A stretch of DNA of 37,500 bases from Chrysomallon squamiferum (GCA_012295275.1 CM022667.1:11665038-11702537), one strand, 5' to 3'. Positions 1 through 16,064 are shown, numbered from the stretch's first letter. Translations and numbers: made by a program. The notes: generated by a model not told the origin, from the letters alone.

Positions 1-440
1 TAATTTCACAAAATGGAAATTAACCGTTAACATCATGCAGGTGATGTAACCTCTAAAATCACTGTAGCGTGACGTCTAAGGTCATATCCCATGCGTTAAA
101 TAAACGACTGTCACCTTGAGTAATGACGTCAGCTGTAGGCAATGAATTAAAGTACGAAACTGTGACCTAAATTGCCCAATGAAAAGGAAAAAACAGAAAA
201 AAACAAAGAAAAGCTAACTCTTCAAGAATGTATTATGGAGTCTGTATATTTTTGTTATTAAACCCTACACTGGAAATGTACAGACGGGTGTCATATAACA
301 GGCTACAAATAGGATACGATACTACACTTAAATGAAGTGTCTGTAGTTTTGTTGTTGCAAGTCCTGTGGTACGTAGTGCTCTGCTGCGGAAAAAAAAAAA
401 GGACCATTTTCAGACATTTTTTTAAGAAATTCACTAAGAG
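1..440. other. Upstream flank, no gene recognised
   Basis: Moderately complex A/T-rich DNA with no exon I can support. It contains one perfect cAMP-response-element palindrome, TGACGTCA, at 124-131, directly overlapping an E-box-type CAGCTG at 130-135. A 35-codon open frame starts near 228 but has no signal peptide, domain or splice context. The region may be the promoter or an intron of the cysteine-rich gene fragment that follows. Confidence 0.4.
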
Positions 441-489
441 TAATGGCCACGATTTCTTTTATCAGTAGACTTTATTTTTATTATTCCTT

Positions 490-493
490 TAAT

Positions 494-532
<39 letters not shown>

Positions 533-648
533 TTTTTTTGTTTTTATTATTTATTTATTTATTTATTATTATATATTTATTATAATTATTTTATTTATTT
601 ATTTATTATTTATATCTTAATTTATTTATTTTATTTATTATTATATAT

Positions 649-687
<39 letters not shown>

Positions 688-778
688 TTATATATTTATT
701 ATTATATATTTATTTATTTATTTATTTTTTTCATTACTCAGATGTTTATTTATTTGTCGTTATTATACAAAATTTAAA

Positions 779-805
<27 letters not shown>
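490..805. repeat. (TTTA)n tetranucleotide microsatellite, interrupted
   Basis: Several hundred bases of TTTA/TTAT repeats interrupted by TA-rich spacers. Open frames across it give only Leu/Ile/Tyr/Phe repeats and are not coding. It sits just upstream of a possible acceptor at 839-840. Confidence 0.9.
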
Positions 806-809
<4 letters not shown>

Positions 810-840
810 ATTTATATATTGCAACCTGCCCCCCCACCAG

Positions 841-1260
841 CACGACATGGTCGTCTACAACCGCAAGTGTCACTGTATATATATATTTATTCGTGCTCAG
901 CCGGAGATTTATCAGGATGTGTTCAGATGTGGAAACGGAGCAATCAAGGTATTTTATTTTTATTTTATTTTAACAAAACTCTCTCTCTCTCTCTTTTTTC
1001 TCTCTCTCTCGTTCTCTCAGCTGCGAGTTCTCTCTCTCTCTCGTTCGCTCTCTCTTTCTATCTCGTCCTTTCTCTCCCTCACTCTCTCGACTCTCTTTCT
1101 CTCTGTCCCTCTCTCTCTTTCAAGCTCTCTGTCACTGTCTCTCATATGTTCTCTCTCTTTCTTTCTCGTCCTCTCTCTCGTGTCTCTCTCGTTCTGTCTC
1201 TTTCTTTCTCGTCCTCTCAATCGTTCTCTTTTATTTTCTTTTTTCTTTTTTCTCTCTCTC

Positions 1261-1339
<79 letters not shown>

Positions 1340-1621
1340 TTATCTTTATTTACATCTCTTTTTTTTCTCTCTCTCTGTCTACCTATATGTCTGTCTATCT
1401 ATCTGTCTGCTATCTATAGATTTGTCTGTGTCTTCTTCATCTCTCTATATATATCTCAATTTCTTCATCTCTATATCTCTATTTATCTGTTTCTCTTTCC
1501 AGGGGTCTATCTATGTCAGTAATTTGTGGTAATATTTAGTTGACGATGTCTTTTTTTTTTTTTTTTTTTCCAGATTTGCCATCTTAAAAAGTGTTTCTGT
1601 GATCACGTCCTTTTGCGTTAA
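841..1621 (+). CDS. Possible 3' exons of a secreted cysteine-rich protein (partial)
   Basis: I do not recognise the family. Two exons are proposed. The first is 841-948, 36 codons, entering in phase 0 after a pyrimidine-rich CCCCCCCACCAG acceptor and ending AAG before a GTATTT donor. The second is 1574-1621, which follows a T-tract/CAG acceptor and ends in a TAA stop after 15 codons. Together they carry six cysteines in the order C-x-C, then a lone C in a CGNG motif, then C-x4-C-x-C, with no stop inside either exon. Base composition in 841-948 is clearly richer in G/C than its repeat surroundings. Two other acceptors could supply alternative ends: 1501-1502, giving a ten-codon exon, and 2022-2023, giving an almost immediate stop. 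No upstream exon or start was found, so the gene is partial or broken. It could belong with the small secreted peptides downstream, but shared ancestry is not shown. Confidence 0.35.
975..1336. repeat. CT-rich tract ending in a (CT)n microsatellite
   Basis: Degenerate CT/TC-rich DNA runs from about 978 and becomes an almost pure (CT)n run at about 1253-1335. It lies within the proposed intron of the cysteine-rich fragment. All Ser/Leu-rich and Arg/Glu-rich frames here are repeat artefacts. Confidence 0.9.
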
Positions 1622-2065
1622 TCTGACTCGGTGTTCGACATGGACTCTTGTTAAATGACATATGGTAAATACATTCTTAAACAGCAATACTTCAGTATTG
1701 ATTTTATTTATTTATTCTGTTAAATGTATGGTAAATACAATTTTAAATAGAAATACTCTAATAACGTATTATAAAAGAAATTATTTTATTATATATATTT
1801 TTTTTTTTATTAAGGATAACAACGTTCTTTTTATGCATATCTAATTCTATATCTCTCTGATTAAGATTCACTAATTGACTTTTACATTATACTGCTGTGC
1901 TTCTTTGTCTTTCTCTCTTTCTTTATATTCCTTCTCTTTCACAGCAGAAATAAGCTACATACGCATACACACACTATCTATATAATCTATTTATCTCATA
2001 ATATTTTTTTGTTTTGTTTTCAGATTTAGTTGCCGACTCTATCAAACCTGAAACGTTTTCTTTTC

Positions 2066-2092
2066 AATAAAAGAATGTATATGCAAAATAAA
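2066..2092 (+). terminator. Candidate polyadenylation signals (AATAAA x2)
   Basis: AATAAA occurs at 2066-2071 and again at 2087-2092, downstream of the stop at 1619-1621 and of a good splice acceptor at 2022-2023. They are suitably placed to end the cysteine-rich transcript. In such A/T-rich DNA the hexamer is common, so position is the main support. Confidence 0.35.
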
Positions 2093-2185
2093 TGATTTTG
2101 TTATTATTTAATTTGTTTGTTACCGACAATAAATAGACATATATAATTAAATTATTTATTTATAACTTTTTCTGAAGTGAGAAAT

Positions 2186-2515
2186 ACACACACACACAGG
2201 CACATACAGAGAGAGAGAGAGAGATTGTGGTTTCAGGATTATTAATACATATAAATATATATATATATACACACACACATACACATACACACATTCACAC
2301 ACACACTCACATACATACACATACACATTCACATACACATACACACACTCACACAAATACACACACACACACATTCACACACATACACACATATACACAT
2401 ATACACATTCACACACACATACACATACGCACACATTCACACACACATATACATATACACATAAACACACACACATACGTATACACTCTCACACACACAC
2501 ACGCATACACACAGC
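2186..2515. repeat. (CA)n / CACATA compound microsatellite
   Basis: Interrupted (CA)n and (CACATA)n repeats, preceded by a short (GA)n run at about 2211-2223. His/Thr frames on + and Val/Cys frames on - are not genes. Confidence 0.9.
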
Positions 2516-2552
2516 GATCCACGTCTTGCTTCGAGATGGCGTAAAACTCGGG

Positions 2553-4300
<1,748 letters not shown>

Positions 4301-4388
4301 GAATATTATGATGGATTACATTTCTTTTTTAGGCAGTGTCTGCTCTCATTATATCAATTATCTACGACAAATTCCTGGTGGACTCTGC

Positions 4389-4395
4389 TATAAAA
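4389..4395 (+). promoter_or_regulatory. TATA box of the 81-residue cysteine-rich gene
   Basis: TATAAAA at 4389-4395 lies 110 bases before the ATG at 4505. This would put transcription start near 4420 and give an untranslated leader of about 85 bases, usual for a small, highly expressed secreted peptide gene. Confidence 0.55.
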
Positions 4396-4504
4396 ACAAA
4401 ACAATCGACGCCTGTTACGACGTTGGTCGTTACGTTCCGGATTTCTGCAGTGTTGCTGACGCTTCGAGAAGAAATTTTCTGTCCTCTTTTTTGGAAAATC
4501 AAAG

Positions 4505-4580
4505 ATGAAGGTCTTTATCGTCGTGTTATTGGTGAGTTTTAATTTATTTTTTAGTGAAATATTTGTACGTGTATTTATAA

Positions 4581-4628
<48 letters not shown>

Positions 4629-5102
4629 TAATAATAACAACAACAACAACAACATTAACAATCATAATAATAATAATGCAAATAATAATAATTGTTATTA
4701 TTAGCAGTAGTACCAGTATTGTTCTTGTTATTATAATAATAATAATAATAGTAATTTTTGGCAATAAAACACAAAATGAATGAAAGTAAAAATAAACAAA
4801 GTGAAGAAGAAAAGGAAATAGTACTTCCTAATTATATATTTTCCAGCTCACTGTCATAACCGTGATGGCCAATTTTGTAAACGGAAACGGAAATTGGAAC
4901 AACAACAATGGATTTGACAACAATGGCTTTGACAACGGTTTTTTTTTTTTTATCATTGCTAATATATAAACTACTACATATTTTACAGAATTGTGCTTCA
5001 CTCAGTTATTTTATGTCCAGTAAACTGCGTTAAAGAGTTAAATAAATAAATATATATATATATATATATATATAGACATATTTGTGAATTAAGTTAAAAT
5101 GT

Positions 5103-5138
<36 letters not shown>

Positions 5139-5377
5139 TATGTTTGTTTAATTAACAATTTTGTTTTTAAATTGCGTTTTTTATTTACTTGTTTATAAAC
5201 TGCCTTCTTCGTCTTCTTGCTCGTTTACGTCGTCACATTTGCAATTTAGGCATCGGCATCTGCGGCATCGACACTTTGTTTGACGAACTCGACGAGTGTT
5301 ACAACGACTACGACTGCGATGATCCAGACATGGAGTGCGTTGGTCTTTGTCCACGAAGATGTGTGAGAAAAGACTGA
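4505..5377 (+). CDS. Small secreted cysteine-rich peptide, WAP-like six-cysteine module (81 aa)
   Basis: Three exons: 4505-4531, 4847-4937 and 5250-5377, with intron phases 0 and 1. The first exon codes nine residues (MKVFIVVLL), and the second completes a hydrophobic signal peptide ending near Ala-Asn-Phe-Val-Asn-Gly. Next comes an Asn/Gly-rich linker with two copies of a G-F-D-N-N/G motif. The third exon holds the cysteine module ECYNDYDC...ECVGLCPRRC, ending in TGA. Its spacing follows the C-terminal half of a WAP (four-disulfide core) domain, C-x5-C-x5-C-x3-C-x3-C. It has one cysteine where WAP has the CC pair, giving six cysteines rather than eight. The module is very acidic (many Asp) with a basic tail. 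Intron 2 has a weak GTTTTT donor. Likely secreted; role (matrix peptide or inhibitor) unknown. AATAAA follows at about 5401-5410. Confidence 0.75.
4588..4780. repeat. (AAT)n/(AAC)n repeat in intron 1 of the 81-residue peptide gene
   Basis: AAT triplets from about 4588, then AAC triplets and more AAT to about 4755. This fills most of the intron between 4531 and 4847. Confidence 0.85.
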
Positions 5378-5400
5378 GTCCGTTACAAACCTTCATGAAT

Positions 5401-5410
5401 GAATAAATAA
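5401..5410 (+). terminator. Candidate polyadenylation signal
   Basis: GAATAAATAAATTC lies about 25 bases after the TGA stop at 5375-5377. It contains overlapping AATAAA hexamers, giving a short 3' untranslated region for the 81-residue peptide gene. Confidence 0.5.
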
Positions 5411-5439
5411 ATTCAGTAAATTTTATTTTATTCTTGTTT

Positions 5440-6480
5440 GTTGTTGTTGTTGTTATTATTATTATTAATCGATTTATTTTGCTTTTATGAGTATACATAA
5501 ATACATACATATACACATGCATACAAACATACATTCACTATATACATACATATATACACAACATATATACATCTATATATCCATTTGTTTCAGTACTATT
5601 AACAGACTGGAACACTTAAATAAAAATAAAGAATTAGTAAACAATAGAAAAAAGTCGAAATTATTCAAAATATTTTATCATATGATAATATTTATTATTA
5701 TTATTACTATTATATTACTACTACTACTACTACTATAAATACTCTGTAGGCACGTACGTACTACATACATACAAACTACATACATACATACATACATACA
5801 TATATACACACATACATACTACATCCATACTTACATACAGAGACACCAACAGTACGTATGTTCAGTCACTGTCAAAAACAATAAAATGAAAATGATAATC
5901 CTTTCCTCTGTCCAAATTACTAGATCACGATGACATACCTTCATAAACACAATTCAAAACTTGAATTATTGCATTTAACCCAAAATAACCCTTCTTTGAC
6001 CTTTGAATAGTTCATCCCCCCCCACACGTCTGCAGTGCGACGTTAGTTTTAAGGTCAGTTTGAGGTAAATGATAGTAGAAATGAAATAAATTAACTTTAT
6101 TTCTAGGAAACAGTATGTATCAATAACCAATGTTTGAAAATAATACATTTTAAATGTATCAAAAAAAAAAAAAAAAACATCCGTTAAAATATTTATTTTT
6201 CTGAAACGTCTAGAACAGAAGGCGATACGGTGTTTTTAAATTTAACCTTAATTTGACCAAACAAGGCATTTTTCTTTTTCTTTACTCAAGAATATTTATT
6301 TCATTAATATATATATATATATATATATCATATACTGAACGATCTCAAAAACGCATGGTAAATACATTTCTTAATGCGGAAAGGTCATCAGAGGTATCAA
6401 ATGAACTTATGTTTTATATGTCATACTTTGCAAATTAATTATACCTGTGACAGTCAATTCTTCATTGTGTCCACCGACAT
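5440..6480. other. Intergenic, repeat-rich, no gene seen
   Basis: Contains GTT/ATT triplets (about 5440-5466), CATA/TACA repeats (about 5500-5580 and 5750-5830), a poly(A) run near 6160 and (TA)n near 6307-6328. At 5990-6065 there are two steroid-receptor-type half sites, TGACCTTTGAA and AAGGTCA, of unproven meaning. No exon is supported. Confidence 0.6.
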
Positions 6481-6482
6481 TC

Positions 6483-6489
6483 TATTTAA
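6483..6489 (+). promoter_or_regulatory. TATA-like element of the 113-residue cysteine-rich gene
   Basis: TATTTAA lies 66 bases upstream of the ATG at 6549, a plausible divergent TATA box. The intervening 60 bases are comparatively G/C-rich, as expected of a leader. Confidence 0.35.
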
Positions 6490-6548
6490 TACCGCTTGAC
6501 CCTCACTGTCCACTAGAACTGACCATTGTCTCAGAGACGGACATCATC

Positions 6549-9134
<2,586 letters not shown>

Positions 9135-9442
9135 TCATACGCAAACTTCCTTTTGTTTTTATTTCTTTTTTCTTTTTCTTTTTTAACTGAAATTAATTTT
9201 TAACATTGAAATTTAATTCTTTAACACTAAACTGCATTTCATAAAAAAAAAAAAAAAAAAAAAAATACTTTGTCAGTGTCAAAAATTACTATATTTAACT
9301 GATAGATAAACTGACACTGAAATAAATAAATTACTTCAGTACAATAAGATTTCGAGCTATGCTATTACTATATCTAGCCACCATTGCTATTACTACTACT
9401 AATATTACTGCTACCATTTCAAAAATTATGATGATGATGACG

Positions 9443-9475
<33 letters not shown>

Positions 9476-9476
9476 G

Positions 9477-9814
9477 GTATGAGTATAATGAAGCCGGGTG
9501 TTTGTCCTGTCCAGAGGCCTGGTATGGGTATATGTCAAGCAATGTGCTCTACTGATGCTGACTGTCCAGGAAGAAAAAAGTGTTGTGGGAGCTGCCCCCG
9601 CAAGTGTCGTAACCCAGTCCAGTTTGTCCGGCCCAAGCCCGGCAGGTGCCCCAGTTATTTCAACCCACAGAGGTGTCAGAACAGACGAAACTGTGTCAGA
9701 GACTCCGACTGCAGAAGTAACCTCAAATGCTGCGGTTCTCCTTGTGGCAGAATTTGTAAACGTCCGCTTTGGCAGTTTCCTACGTGGATGTGGGACAGTT
9801 TCAGTCAAGATTAA
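9477..9814 (+). CDS. Terminal exon coding two tandem WAP (four-disulfide core) domains
   Basis: Starts after an ATTATTATAG acceptor in phase 1 and ends in TAA at 9812-9814. Domain 1 runs from KPGVCP to CGSCPRKC and domain 2 from KPGRCPSYF to CGSPCGRIC. Each has the full eight WAP cysteines, including the D-x-D/A-x-C and KCC hallmarks and the KPG-x-CP opening. A Trp-rich tail (LWQFPTWMWDSF) follows. WAP domains occur in secreted serine-protease inhibitors, antimicrobial peptides and nacre proteins such as perlwapin. No signal exon of its own is visible, and the acceptor phase needs a phase-1 donor upstream. The donor at 8324 or the possible GC donor at 9123/9124 of the preceding gene would both serve. 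The frame upstream to an ATG at 9359 is open only because of the ATT repeat (poly-Ile), so I do not favour that start. Confidence 0.8.
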
Positions 9815-9822
9815 GATTAGAA

Positions 9823-9828
9823 AATAAA
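9823..9828 (+). terminator. Polyadenylation signal after the WAP exon
   Basis: AATAAA lies nine bases after the TAA stop and is followed by T/GT-rich DNA (9840-9890), a good cleavage and downstream-element arrangement with a very short 3' untranslated region. Confidence 0.55.
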
Positions 9829-9889
9829 AATGTATAATTTTTATATTACATTTGTTCTTGTTGTTTTTGCTATCAAAGTGTTTGTGTTT

Positions 9890-10332
9890 GTTTATAATCT
9901 GATATTGGATTACACAAGTCCGTACTCATCGTAAAATCATAGAAAACGTTTCCAAAATATTCATCTAATAAATATTCCTCTCTGACTAATAAAAATATTT
10001 TCCCAAAACATTATTGAACTTATTTTTTTTTTTTTTTATTTCTTTGCTTATTTATTTATTTATTTATTTATTTAGAAAACGTTTAGAAAAAGGGAATTAA
10101 ATAAAAGATTAAAGGAACATGTATTATATAACGGTTAACCTGGAAACTGCTTTCAGAGAGATGAATCTACATTTAAAAACGATGTTAAGTTAGAGTTTGT
10201 TGCGGTAAAATTTCAGATAACTGTTGCACTGACTATTCTACAAATAAGCCATATGCCAAAAATAGAACTCTCATCCTATCCGAAATAAGCATTATATCAA
10301 AATAAAAGTTTCTCTTATTTGTTACAAAAATA

Positions 10333-10413
<81 letters not shown>

Positions 10414-11140
10414 AAACAGGATTTAAACAGGGCATGGCCAAAGAACCTTCTGCCAGAACTGACCACCCAGACTTCCTTCATAAAAAAAATGTAATAATTA
10501 CAAAATTAGTTTTATAATAAACAATTAACCGTATGTGAGGGCATTAGAAAATATAAAAGTAAGGGACCTGGTTGTCCCCTATTTCAGAAAGGGCCTACTC
10601 CTCCCTTTGAATAAATAGATGAACTGGTAACATACGGGGAAAGGTTATCAAAGTGTTAATCTTAGAATTATAATCAAAAGCGTAACCTAGCCAGATCTTG
10701 TTTTTGACTTGTACTCATATACTGTCATGCATTTTTATTTTTTTTCCATCTGTCAGTTAAAGAGAAGGGTTGAGATTATATTGATTATTTCTAGTTTTGT
10801 TTTGATTGTAATCATCCCTTGTTTTTGTAAAATTAATTTTTTTTAAATTATATATAACAATAGAGACAAAAATAATTAAAAATCTTTGATAAGAACATAA
10901 TTAATTCAGAAAAATAAAAAGCCACCACAACAGGTCTTCATAATTGGGCAATCAAAGAGTCGCCCTGAACATTTAAAACAAAATATCTTTTTTTAGTCTA
11001 CAGGTTTGAAAATTACTGTTTTAAGAAAAATATACCAGTAATTACTCATTGTTCGTAACAGTTTATAGACAGGTCATTTTGTTGGTTCGTAAACAGTTTA
11101 TTGTTTTCAACACTAACAGCACAGTTTTACTTTGATCGGT
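9890..11140. other. Intergenic, no gene seen
   Basis: A/T-rich DNA with a (TTTA)n run near 10045-10075 and a long (GT)n run at about 10335-10413. No exon with coding character or domain was found on either strand. Confidence 0.6.
10335..10413. repeat. (GT)n microsatellite, about 79 bp
   Basis: A nearly pure GT dinucleotide run, with one T insertion near 10398. The (CA)n His/Thr frame on the other strand is an artefact. Confidence 0.95.
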
Positions 11141-11145
11141 TTGGA

Positions 11146-11154
11146 GGCGCGAAA
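11146..11154. promoter_or_regulatory. E2F-like site in the likely PIGU promoter region
   Basis: GGCGCGAAA is the reverse complement of the E2F consensus TTTCGCGCC. It sits in the only local G/C-rich island (11140-11210), about 420 bases before the PIGU start codon. The island ends in CTGCACAG|GTAACG near 11208, which could be the donor of an untranslated first exon. Confidence 0.35.
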
Positions 11155-11344
11155 TACCTAGCGCCGGTCTGCTGGCTAACTTGGTCTTATATCAAGTTTT
11201 ACTGCACAGGTAACGACATAACTCAATATTAAATGGCATGTTAATATCATGTTTTGAATTATTTCACTATTTTCTGTCATCACGACTGCTCGAAGAAAAG
11301 CAACAACAACGGCGACAACCATAACGTTAATTGTAACGATAAAA

Positions 11345-11400
<56 letters not shown>

Positions 11401-11402
11401 TC
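11345..11402. repeat. (AAT)n microsatellite
   Basis: AAT triplets between the G/C island and the PIGU start codon, possibly inside a 5' untranslated intron. Confidence 0.9.
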
Positions 11403-11574
11403 ATTATAAATTTGGAATAATGTAATAAATGTTCATGCTCATTTACATATTAATTAAATTAGAGACAGAACACTAAGATCTGTTATAATAAAAGAAAAAA
11501 AAATTAAATAAAAATTTTAAAACATATTATGAAGCGCTTCACTTTGGAGGACATTCAAAACAGAAGAAACAACA

Positions 11575-14500
11575 ATGTCGGAAAAGTTGTTTCTCTGTTT
11601 TGTGTTCGGGGTCGGGCTGCGTTTTTGTTTATTTAGAACATCTCTTTCATCATGGCTTGAATCAAAGAACGAAGTTATCACACCATTAACATCATGGGAA
11701 AGAGGTGACTTGTTCAACATTAATATTTCACCTGACATCTATCAGTTTGCATCAATATTTACCGACAATTTTTAATTTTTGTTATTAATATTACTTATTA
11801 GTGTCTACAATACAATGTTTCACTAACTGTAGTAACTGCTATAATTCATCAAAAGAAATTAATGGGTATTCTTGAATTTATTTACCTTATTGTTGTTTTT
11901 TTTTTTTTTATTTTTTTTTTTTATTATTATTATTATTCCCCCTCCCCTTTGGTGTTTTCTGTCCAACCAACATATGTAAATGTCATATAAAATAGTCCTT
12001 CATCAATGTTCTGTAATCTGATTCTCTGATCTTTTTGTTTTCAGTCGAAGAAGGTCTGGCTCTTCAGGAAAATTTTATTTCTGCTTATGCTGGGAATAAT
12101 TTTCATGAGGTAATTTGTAATAATGCTGTTCATGTTCCATATCTTACAATAGAAATTATTCACAACTTCCTAAAGTATCTTAGTAGGCACTTATTTTTAA
12201 CTGTTAATAAATTATATATTAAGACAAAACTAAATCTGAATCATTATTATTATCTTCACTTTTTTTGTACCATGTCCAAGTTTTTTCAAATAAAAAGATT
12301 GCTATTTATTTATTTATTATTTTTATTTTATTTTTATTTTTTAGTTCATGTTTCTGTAAACATTAAAATTAATGATTTGATTTTTAAAATTTGTATTAAA
12401 ACAGTCTTCTAAATTTATTAATACAGATCAGAAAACTGTTTTGTTTCATAATGATAATTGCCTATTTCTGGCAAAATAAAATCATTTCATTATTCAGTTG
12501 ATGACAGCAATCAAAGTTATATATCTGGATGTGACATAAAATGTTGTGGAGAGTTTGTTCATATAATTAAAGATAAATTAAAAAATATATATATATATCT
12601 AATCTACATATATTTAAATATATTAATATTTCTTTAATCAGACAAGATGTTTTATTTTATTCACTTTCTACAAAGTTTGTTATTGTATTAATTACATTCA
12701 TGTTGATTTATTCGCAGTCTCCATTGCTGCTTCGGATTCTGGGCCTGTTTTCCCGATGGCCTGGGGCTGTCAACATTCTTTTTATTGTAAGTTTATTTAC
12801 AACTCAGTGTTTTGTGTAAACAGGTACTGGTGGCACCCACTGCACAGCTGCCTGTAAATTCCTAAATCAACTGAAAATCTCCATCTTTCCTCAGTTCGGG
12901 ACAAATAAACTGGTCAAAGGAACTTTTAATGTGGACCATAACAAAGAGCAATGATTTCTCTTTCCAGTGCACCACTTTTTTTCATGGAACTTGTGATCAT
13001 TTTTTTATTTTTTTTGAAGAATCATGTCGTTTCATGCACTCACACAGTATGGCATTCTTTATTACACCTTGCAAAAAAAAAAATATAATTTTGTTTCTAC
13101 CATCTTGTGATCTGCCCATTCAAACAAAAAGGATCTAGATGTTAAAAAATAATGATTTTCTTATTTTGTTGGGTTTGTTTTTGAGAAAGGTTATGTTAGT
13201 GATTTCAAGGGATCAAGGGAGGTAATTTGTGTTGCAGATATCTATAACACTGGGGGAAAAATGACAGTTATTGTTCGTAGATGAAATGTTGGGTCCCAGT
13301 ACCTAATTTAAGTTAACAAATATATTGGAATGCTGGAAGCATATGCATATCTATGTGAAAGTCATTGAAGCCTAGTTAAAAGATAAAAATAATTATTAGT
13401 TGAAGGACGTGTTTAATATTTATATTCTTTCAAACAAATAAAAATCAACAAAAAAAATATAATTTATTATTCTTCTAACTCTGATATAGAAAGATCAAAT
13501 ATTTATTTCCCAGTTCAACTGAGACTTGAAAACTAGATTTTTCCTTTTGTTTTATATATGTACCAAAAACATGATTATTTGTTAAGTAACATATTTTTCT
13601 ATATTTAATTCATACTGAACAAAATAATCATTTTAAATTTACATGTATTTATTTTAATTTTAGTTAGTTGATGCTCTGGTTGGTTTTGTGCTTGTTAAAA
13701 TTGCCAAAGAATTTGGCCATTATCTGGTAAGTTTATAAATTTCTATTTCTGTTTTCATTTATTATTATATTATTATTATTGTTGTTGTGTTATACTTATA
13801 GTCATTTTTAGTATGTTAGTACAATAGAGGGGACAGAAAATAGTGAAATATTTTCAAACTGTGACACTAACATGCTACTGTGAGTCATTACCTGTGCTGT
13901 AAAACCTTGTATCTAAATAATGCATTAATGATTTTTTGTCGTGTTTTTTTTCTGTAATAATAATAATTCTTAATTTATACTGTGATAACCTATTACTTGA
14001 TGACATAAATTATCCTCATAAAAAAAGTCTGTTACAGCTGATGACATCATTTTATCTACATATTTTTTTTAACTTTTATAACATGTGTCATATGACCCCG
14101 TTACATGAAAGATATAATTTGCTAACCGATGAGTAAGAGAAAGGTTTAGATATACAATGATAGGGTGTTTGTTTTAATAATCATCCATTTTCCTTTATTT
14201 CAGTTACAGAAACAAACTCAAGAGGTAAAGAAGTACGCAACTAATGTGACAAAATTACTTCACAGAACTGCAGATCTTCAGTGGCTACAAGTTTACGTGT
14301 TGGTTGTGTGAGTTTGTTATGGATTTTTTCTTTTTCACTGTAAATTTATATAGCTTAAAATTAGCTTAAATCTACTTTTCTTGAGAAAAAAGATGATTTT
14401 GTTTCTACCTAAATTGATTCCATCACATATTTAAGAAAAATAAATATTTAAAAGAGAAAAATTAAAATGTGTCTGTGGTGATATGCAGAAATTTAATAGG

Positions 14501-15997
14501 CTTAATATATTCAGCACACTTCCAAGATATGATTTTGTTTTATTTTATTTTTTGCCTTCTCTTTTTAATTAATAACAAAGTATAACCACAAAAGATTACA
14601 GTTACAAAAAAAAAAAAAAAAAAATATCGGATATTTAGTTTTGTAACCAAGATATATCATAATGTTCAGCAAACCAGTTTGTTTTAGGCTCAGACAAAAT
14701 ATACTAATGAGTTGGCTGTGTAACAAGATAACATCGCTACTCCATTTGTAAATGGTTAAAAGCAAATAATGAAATGATATTTTGTATGTCTTATTTTATA
14801 TTTATTTTGCAGGCATTTTTTCAACCCATACAGTATCGCAACATGCCTTGCCAAGTCAACTGCTTTGTTTTCAAATTTGACTATCCTTCTGTGTTTCTTG
14901 TACACCCTTAAAGGTAAATATGAAAAGAAAAAGAAAAAAGAGTTGAATATGAAGGTGGAGAATACAAATAATTTTTAATTTAACAACTTCAAAGAGCATT
15001 ATTTATTTATGGTCATTCTCTGCTGTTGTACATGGCAATGAACAATGTTAAGAAATTGTTTTTTTTTTTTTTTTTTTTCTCATGGATTTCTTTTTCTTGT
15101 TTTTTTATTTTATATTTTTTTTTATTCGGATACATTTCTGGATTTGTTATAACTCATAGATGATAAGATGTGAAGGTAAAATTTTGGTAAAAAAAGCTCT
15201 AATTATCTAAATTTACCCTATCCCTTTTTTCTTTTTTAATTGGCGGAGTTATCTGTTGATGGTTGTCAGGTGTCAAAAGTAATTTTAAAATGATAATCAT
15301 TTGTAAAAAAAGTTTTCTTTTCCTTGCAGGAAATGAGATTCTCAGTACTTTATTCATTGCCATAGCAACCTACCAGTGCCTGTATCCATTCATACTGACT
15401 GTTCCAGTAGCAATTTACTTCTACAGAGTTAGAACATTTATTTTTTTAATGTATTTATTGTAATTTACTGCAGTTAGACAGTAATTCTGTAGCAAAGTTC
15501 ATTACTATAAATTAGTAGGGACTGGTTTCAACAAGAAATAACAAATTATTATTATTATTTTCAAATAAATAAAATTTGACAGAGAAATAAAAATAAATTA
15601 TTTTAAGCAGTGAGATTGTCGGGTTTGTTTATTATTGAATAATGAAGTAATTTGATTACTAATTCCACAACACCCAAATTTTATAAACTGCTTCCTAATT
15701 TCATACATGTATATATGATAATTTGGCATTCACTTTATAATTATGTGTAATATCACCACTGCTGTTGTATTTGTCATTATTACAGTGTATTTTTGTTTTC
15801 CTGAAACAGAAAATGCATCCTAAGCGAGACAGTTATTCTGACGTGGTGGCTATGGGCAGTTATTTCCGTACCTCAATCCTTGTGACTTTCTGGACAGTTA
15901 TTCTTCTGTGGATTTCTTTTCTACTGGAAGGATCCTGGAACTTTTTAAGCTCAACTTACGGTTTTATGTTAGTATGAAATGAACCATAAGAATAGCA

Positions 15998-16064
<67 letters not shown>

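Noticed and set aside
443-1532. Long open frames rich in Tyr/Ile/Leu/Phe or Ser/Leu
   Set aside because: They are translations of TTTA, TA and CT microsatellites; only the short stretch 841-948 has non-repeat coding character, and in another frame context.
4354-4764. Minus-strand Ile-rich frame of 136 codons overlapping the first exon of the 81-residue peptide
   Set aside because: It is made by the intronic AAT/AAC repeat and is antisense to a better supported exon.
9359-9476. ATG at 9359 as start of the double-WAP protein, with a signal-like leader
   Set aside because: The frame is kept open by GAT and ATT repeats (Met and Ile runs), and a clean acceptor at 9475-9476 marks the true exon edge. 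The hydrophobic leader is probably chance, though RNA would be needed to exclude it.
9419-9808. Minus-strand frame of 129 codons opposite the WAP exon
   Set aside because: Shadow of the WAP exon; it lacks any domain and ends in repeat-derived Asn/His runs.
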